Source of the DNA: Salinispora fenicalii
GTDB lineage: Bacteria > Actinomycetota > Actinomycetes > Mycobacteriales > Micromonosporaceae
Assembly: GCF_000514815.1 (NCBI RefSeq)
Contig: NZ_KI911471.1
Location: 124,001 to 188,000, forward strand
Length of the DNA: 64,000 nt
Direction: 5' to 3'
Shown: positions 60,266 to 64,000 of the stretch, piece by piece
Layout of the letters: each line of letters opens with the position of its first letter
How positions within the stretch are numbered: the first letter of the stretch is position 1
Notes under the pieces: generated by a model
What the model was told of the DNA's origin: nothing
Seen by the model: the letters and a program-made list of their open reading frames with translations, nothing else
Databases searched by the model: none
Position numbers and translations under genes: made by a program

Positions 60266-61678
60266 TCACTCGACGTATGCTGCCACCGACTCGGTGCGGC
60301 CGTCGCCACCAACCCACACGGTCTTGGTGTTGCAGAACTCGCGCATCCCCACCGCGGCCAGCTCGCGGCCATACCCAGAGTTCTTCACCCCGCCGAACGG
60401 CAGCTCCGGAAAGGACGTGGTCATACCGTTGACAAAGACGTTCCCCGCCTCCAGGTCAATGACGAACCGCTCCTGCTCCGCCGGATCCTCAGTCCAGGCG
60501 TTGGCACCGAGCCCAAACGCGGTGCCGTTGGCCACCTCGATCGCCTCGTCGTACGACGACACTCGGTACAGCCCGGCGACTGGCCCGAAAACTTCCTCGG
60601 CCCACATCCGCATCCGCGGGGTGAGATCGGCGACGACCGTGGGCGGGTAGTACCAGCCCTCCCCCGCCGGCAGCTCACCCCCGCAACGGAGGGTCGCACC
60701 CTGGTCAACGGCGTCGCGTACCTGGGCGGCGATCTCGGCGCGGCTCCCTTCGCTGACGAGTGGGCCCACGTCGGTGGCCTCCTCCATCGGGTCACCCACC
60801 CGCAGTGCGGACATCCGCGCGGCAAACCTCTCCGCGAAGGCGTCGAACACGTCGGTGTGCACGATGAAGCGCTTCGCAGCGATGCAGGACTGGCCGTTGT
60901 TTCGGCATCGGGAAGCGGTCGCCACCTCGGCGGCCCGGTCCAGGTCGGCCGAGGGCATCACCACGAACGGGTCGCTACCGCCGAGTTCCAACACAGTCTT
61001 CTTCAACTCACGACCGGCGATCTGGGCGATCGTGCGTCCCGTACGCTCGCTGCCGGTCACCGTCGCGGCACGAACCCGCGGATCGCGGAGAATGGCCTCC
61101 ACCGCGTCGGAACCGACCAACAGCGTGCTGAACGCCCCCGGCGGAAAGCCGGCCCGGCGGAAGAGGTCCGCCAGGTAGAGAGCAGTCTGGGGGACGTTCG
61201 AGGCGTGCTTGAGCAGGCCGGTATTGCCGGCCATCAGCGCCGGCGCGGCGAAACGGAACACCTGCCAGAGCGGAAAATTCCAGGGCATCACCGCCAGGAT
61301 CGGCCCGAGCGGCTGATACCGGACGAAGGCCCGAGCGGCACCGACGCTGGCCGCATCGGCGGGCTCGTCAGCGAGGAATGCCGGTGCCTTTGTCACGTAG
61401 AAACGGCAGGCATTGACGCAGCCGGCCACCTCGGCCTGAGCAGCGGCGTACGTCTTTCCCATCTCCGTTGTTATCAGTCGGGCCACGTCGTCGCGTTCGG
61501 CCTCCAATAGGGCGGCGGCCATGTTGAGCCAGTCACCGCGTTCCTCGACCGTCATGTCCCGCAGTTGCCGACACGCGTGGGAACTCCGGCTGATCGCCGC
61601 CTCCACCTGCTCGGACGAGATCGGCGCAAACGTCCTCAGCGTCTGGCCGGTGGCCGGGTTGGTGGTGGCGATGGGCAT
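60266..61678 (-). CDS. Succinate-semialdehyde dehydrogenase-type NADP aldehyde dehydrogenase
   Basis: This 470-residue dehydrogenase has catalytic Cys265 in NNGQSCIAAKRF and general base Glu231 in TVLELGGSDPF. The PWNFPLWQVFRFAAPALMAGN segment (recognised from PWNFPLWQ) and the intact ELGG motif fit the GabD/SSADH group, which oxidises succinate semialdehyde to succinate. No GABA transaminase gene is close, so the exact substrate remains open. It starts at ATG 61678, 13 bases after the DUF6343-like gene ends, suggesting one unit. Confidence 0.92.
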   Translation of the reverse strand: MPIATTNPATGQTLRTFAPISSEQVEAAISRSSHACRQLRDMTVEERGDWLNMAAALLEAERDDVARLITTEMGKTYAAAQAEVAGCVNACRFYVTKAPAFLADEPADAASVGAARAFVRYQPLGPILAVMPWNFPLWQVFRFAAPALMAGNTGLLKHASNVPQTALYLADLFRRAGFPPGAFSTLLVGSDAVEAILRDPRVRAATVTGSERTGRTIAQIAGRELKKTVLELGGSDPFVVMPSADLDRAAEVATASRCRNNGQSCIAAKRFIVHTDVFDAFAERFAARMSALRVGDPMEEATDVGPLVSEGSRAEIAAQVRDAVDQGATLRCGGELPAGEGWYYPPTVVADLTPRMRMWAEEVFGPVAGLYRVSSYDEAIEVANGTAFGLGANAWTEDPAEQERFVIDLEAGNVFVNGMTTSFPELPFGGVKNSGYGRELAAVGMREFCNTKTVWVGGDGRTESVAAYVE

Positions 61679-61690
61679 CGCGAACTCCTG

Positions 61691-61957
61691 TCACTCGAAC
61701 AGCGAATGCCGGGTGCCCGGCTCCTCCCGGCGACGAGCGCTCCGTCGCCGCTGGATGATCACCAGGTCGACGACGGCTACCACGGCGAAGAGGACGCAGA
61801 ACACCCCCAGCCAGACCACCCCCGCCCGAAACGCCAGCGCGCCGAGAACCACCATCGTGACCAGGCCGAAGCTAGCGAGCACGAGGCGAAGATTGAGCGC
61901 GCTGTAGGCATGACCGACGGTGCCACGGGCACGCCGGGGCTGCGATCTCGTCATCAC
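61691..61957 (-). CDS. DUF6343-like small membrane protein
   Basis: This 88-residue protein has a basic N-terminus (RSQPRRARGTVGHAYSALNL), two hydrophobic segments (about residues 25-45 and 48-68) and a charged tail, resembling the actinobacterial DUF6343 family. The function is unknown. GTG 61957 or ATG 61954 could start it. It lies just upstream of the succinate-semialdehyde-type dehydrogenase gene. A 39-bp tandem repeat precedes it. Confidence 0.75.
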   Translation of the reverse strand: MMTRSQPRRARGTVGHAYSALNLRLVLASFGLVTMVVLGALAFRAGVVWLGVFCVLFAVVAVVDLVIIQRRRSARRREEPGTRHSLFE

Positions 61958-61990
61958 CTGGACCTACCCGCCCAGGGATTCGTCTAACCA

Positions 61991-62110
61991 GGAGCACGCC
62001 CAGGCCAGGGCACGCCTCACCACCGACTGGAAACACGCCCAGGCCAGGGCACGCCTCACCGCCGACTAGGAACACGTCCTGGACAGGCGCCTCCCCACCG
62101 GCCAGGAGCA
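61991..62110. repeat. 39-bp tandem repeat, three units
   Basis: Units begin at 61995, 62034 and 62073, each opening CACGCCCAGGCC or a variant. The first two are nearly identical over 39 bases; the third is diverged. The period is a multiple of three, and on the minus strand a short open frame reads through as a 13-residue repeat (GGEACPGLG core), but that frame has no clear start signal or continuation. Confidence 0.75.
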
Positions 62111-62239
62111 TCTGCCGGCCGGTGTTATTCCGAGGCGTGCCGGCTGGCCGTGGTGAGTCGGCTCACCACCCAGGTTATTCGCGTTACACCGACGCACCGT
62201 ACGCCAGTTGATCGGGGCTTCGGCGAGGAACATGGAGGC

Positions 62240-62839
62240 ATGACCATGACGCCCTCGATCCCAGTGACCGTCTCAGTCGCCCGACGCACCGACCCTGCTC
62301 GAACCCAGGAGATGGTGGCGTGGATGCGCGCTGGTACGGCGTTGGCGGAGGCGTTTCCTGGCTTTCTCGGCGCCGGTTGGATCCGCAGCGCCCCCGGATC
62401 CGGCGAGTGGCACATGCTCTACCGGTTCGCCGACGACGAGACACTGCGCCGCTGGGAGGAGTCACCGCAGCGGCATTGGTGGCTGGCCTCGGCACAGGGC
62501 GTCGTCGAGCACACCCAGGTGGAACGCCGGACCGGGGTCGAGGGCTGGTTCTCCCGGCGGGGGCAGGTTGTCGAGCCGGTCAGCGGGGAGCCGACCGCTC
62601 CACCACCGTCGCCGCCGCGTTGGAAGCAGGCGATGACGATCTGGTTGGCGTTCTTCCCCCTCAGTCTGACCGCGACCCTGCTGACCGGCCGATTCATCCC
62701 GGACGTCCCGGTGCCGGCTCGCGTACTGATCATGACGCTGACGCTGACACCGCTGATGACGTACGTCGTATTGCCCCGGATCACTCAGGCGCTCGGCTGG
62801 TGGCTGCACGGCCGGCCTCCTGCCCGCGGCCCACGATGA
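62240..62839 (+). CDS. Antibiotic-biosynthesis-monooxygenase-like protein with C-terminal membrane helices
   Basis: This 199-residue protein has an N-terminal ABM/dimeric alpha-beta barrel domain (VTVSVARRTDPARTQEMVAW, then WHMLYRFADDETLRRWEESP) and two transmembrane segments in the last 75 residues (MTIWLAFFPLSLTATLLTG and a second). Membrane-anchored ABM proteins are found in many bacteria and have no assigned role; despite the name there is no biosynthetic context here. ATG 62240 or 62246 could start it; the second has better spacing from GGAGG. Confidence 0.85.
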   Translation: MTMTPSIPVTVSVARRTDPARTQEMVAWMRAGTALAEAFPGFLGAGWIRSAPGSGEWHMLYRFADDETLRRWEESPQRHWWLASAQGVVEHTQVERRTGVEGWFSRRGQVVEPVSGEPTAPPPSPPRWKQAMTIWLAFFPLSLTATLLTGRFIPDVPVPARVLIMTLTLTPLMTYVVLPRITQALGWWLHGRPPARGPR

Positions 62840-63005
62840 GGACCAACCGCGGAAAGCGGTGACGACCGCGGACCGCGGTTCCCGCGGGCTGGCAGGAGCG
62901 GCGTAGCAATTCGGTGCTGCATATCCGACATTGCTCGACCAGCACCCCCACCAGACCCATAGGGTGCCGAGGCAATCACTTGCCGCTAGGCCGCTTGGGG
63001 AAGTC

Positions 63006-63854
63006 ATGCCTCGACGCTGGGTCACCGCCGTCGTCTGTCTGCTCGCACTCGTCGCACTCGCCTGCGAGAACGGCGGAGCGACATCGCCCAGCAGCAGTCC
63101 AGGATCACCCGGCACCGAGGCCGGCGGAATCGCCGCCCTCGGCGATTCGATCAGCACTGGCTTCGGTTCCTGCCTGGTAGTGACGCCATGCGACCGCAAC
63201 TCCTGGTCAACCGGGAACAGCCTCCGGGTGGAGAGCCACTACCGACGGCTACTCGACCAGGATCCAGTGATCCGCGGGCAGGCGTTCAACCACGCTCAAG
63301 CGGGAGCCCGGGCGTCCGCGCTCGCCGGCCAGGCGGAGCAGGCGACGCGGGACCAACCGGACCGGATCACCGTGCTCATCGGCGCGAACGACGTCTGTCA
63401 CGGCGAGGTCGCGGAGATGACCCCGGTGGAGACGTTCCGGAATCAGGTGGACCGGGGGCTGCGGGTGCTGAGTGCGGAGCTGCCGCAGGCGCGGCTACTG
63501 GTCGTCAGCATTCCGGACCTGTACCGACTCTGGGAGGTGGGGCACACCAACGAACGGGCGGTACGGGCCTGGAGTCTGGGAATCTGCCCGGCTCTGCTCG
63601 GGAATCCGACCTCCACCGACCCGGCGGATCGTTCCCGGCGAGACGCCGTACGCGAACGAGTCGTTGCCTATAACGACCAGCTCGCCGCAGCCTGCCAGGC
63701 GTACGGCTCCCGCTGCCGCTACGACGAGGGCGCCGCCCACCGGCTCCGGTTCACGCTGGACCTGGTCAACACCTTTGACTGGTTCCATCCCAACCTCGCC
63801 GGCCAGGAGCGGCTCGCCGAGGTCACCTGGGAAGCCTGGGGACGCGACGCTTGA
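63006..63854 (+). CDS. Secreted SGNH/GDSL-family lipoprotein hydrolase
   Basis: This 282-residue lipoprotein has a signal peptide ending in the lipobox LALAC (Cys20), then a Ser/Pro linker. The SGNH hydrolase domain has block I GDSIS (Ser48 nucleophile), an oxyanion asparagine in IGANDVCHG and block V DWFHPNLAG carrying the catalytic Asp and His. Six or more cysteines could form disulfides outside the cell. It is probably an esterase or lipase; the substrate is unknown. ATG 63006 was chosen because the signal peptide follows it. Its 3' end overlaps a convergent gene by 32 bases. Confidence 0.92.
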   Translation: MPRRWVTAVVCLLALVALACENGGATSPSSSPGSPGTEAGGIAALGDSISTGFGSCLVVTPCDRNSWSTGNSLRVESHYRRLLDQDPVIRGQAFNHAQAGARASALAGQAEQATRDQPDRITVLIGANDVCHGEVAEMTPVETFRNQVDRGLRVLSAELPQARLLVVSIPDLYRLWEVGHTNERAVRAWSLGICPALLGNPTSTDPADRSRRDAVRERVVAYNDQLAAACQAYGSRCRYDEGAAHRLRFTLDLVNTFDWFHPNLAGQERLAEVTWEAWGRDA

Positions 63855-64000
63855 GTCGGTGCTTCTCCGCTCCACCACATCGGCAGCCCACCGCACTGTG
63901 CTGGCGATACAACGCCTGGGACCGCGTGGCGAGCTCCTTGGTTGCCGAGGAGTTTGCCCAGGTGCCCAGGATGATGGCGACTCCCGGGAGCACCTTCGCG
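63823..64000 (-). CDS. C-terminal part of a probable EcsC-family protein, cut by window
   Basis: On the minus strand an open frame enters at the window edge and gives 58 residues before a TGA at 63823. It contains KVLPGVAIILGTWANSSATKE, a hydrophobic segment with an Asn-Ser pair as seen near the end of EcsC-type proteins, then a basic tail. The 5' part lies beyond base 64000, so the family call is tentative. It overlaps the end of the convergent SGNH lipoprotein gene by 32 bases. Confidence 0.45.
   Translation of the reverse strand, partial: AKVLPGVAIILGTWANSSATKELATRSQALYRQHSAVGCRCGGAEKHRLKRRVPRLPR

Overview
The window is one contiguous piece of very GC-rich actinomycete chromosome. Bacterial class II ProRS, a phosphatidylinositol-mannoside (PIM) gene block, XRE/DUF397 pairs, DUF6401- and DUF6343-like proteins, frequent GTG starts and 4-base ATGA/GTGA overlaps together point to Micromonosporaceae (Salinispora or Micromonospora type). 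That placement is an inference from protein character; no rRNA is present. I saw no tRNA, insertion sequence, prophage or CRISPR array. Coding density is high, and about 55 genes can be supported.

Layout. 1-4754: dnaE (cut by the window edge) and proS. 5238-9251: a NarL-type two-component system followed by an ABC exporter of the NatA/NatB type, with a palindrome between them. 9329-20531: a leftward housekeeping block (thrS, HIT protein, pgsA, acyltransferase, pimA, small membrane protein, pdxS, pdxT, yebC). It resembles the mycobacterial thrS-to-yebC order and couples PIM lipid synthesis to pyridoxal phosphate synthesis; an EF-G-like GTPase is inserted in the opposite direction. 20630-26728: ADP-ribosylglycohydrolase, an OmpR-type two-component system, an adenosine-deaminase-like enzyme with a trans-aconitate-type methyltransferase, and an aldo/keto reductase. 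26842-30539: cold-shock protein, a small envelope operon (DUF4235, DUF3618, holin-X-like), an MscS channel and a lipoprotein. 30610-33653: cysteine-desulfurase-like protein and NagZ-type glycosidase with a possible 13-residue leader peptide.

33775-42580 is the most distinctive region: a tightly overlapped leftward operon encoding a GmhB phosphatase fused to a family-9 glycosyltransferase, two further glycosyltransferases, GmhA, HldE, a classical SDR, a second family-9 glycosyltransferase and finally a topoisomerase IB. Together these form a near-complete ADP-heptose route with heptosyltransferase-like enzymes in an organism that should have no lipopolysaccharide. A polyprenol-phosphate mannose synthase is transcribed away from it on the other side.

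43806-55621: a CrtI-like FAD oxidoreductase, an aldehyde dehydrogenase, several small stress- or envelope-type proteins (ChaB/Rho-N, DUF2795, SRPBCC, CmpX-like channel, YflT-like), an amine oxidase, an APC permease with a GNAT, and a GOLPH3-like protein. 55749-64000: XRE/DUF397 pair, HrpB helicase, PP2C phosphatase, succinate-semialdehyde-type dehydrogenase, small membrane proteins, an SGNH lipoprotein and the 3' end of a probable EcsC-family gene. Strong hairpins separate most convergent pairs.
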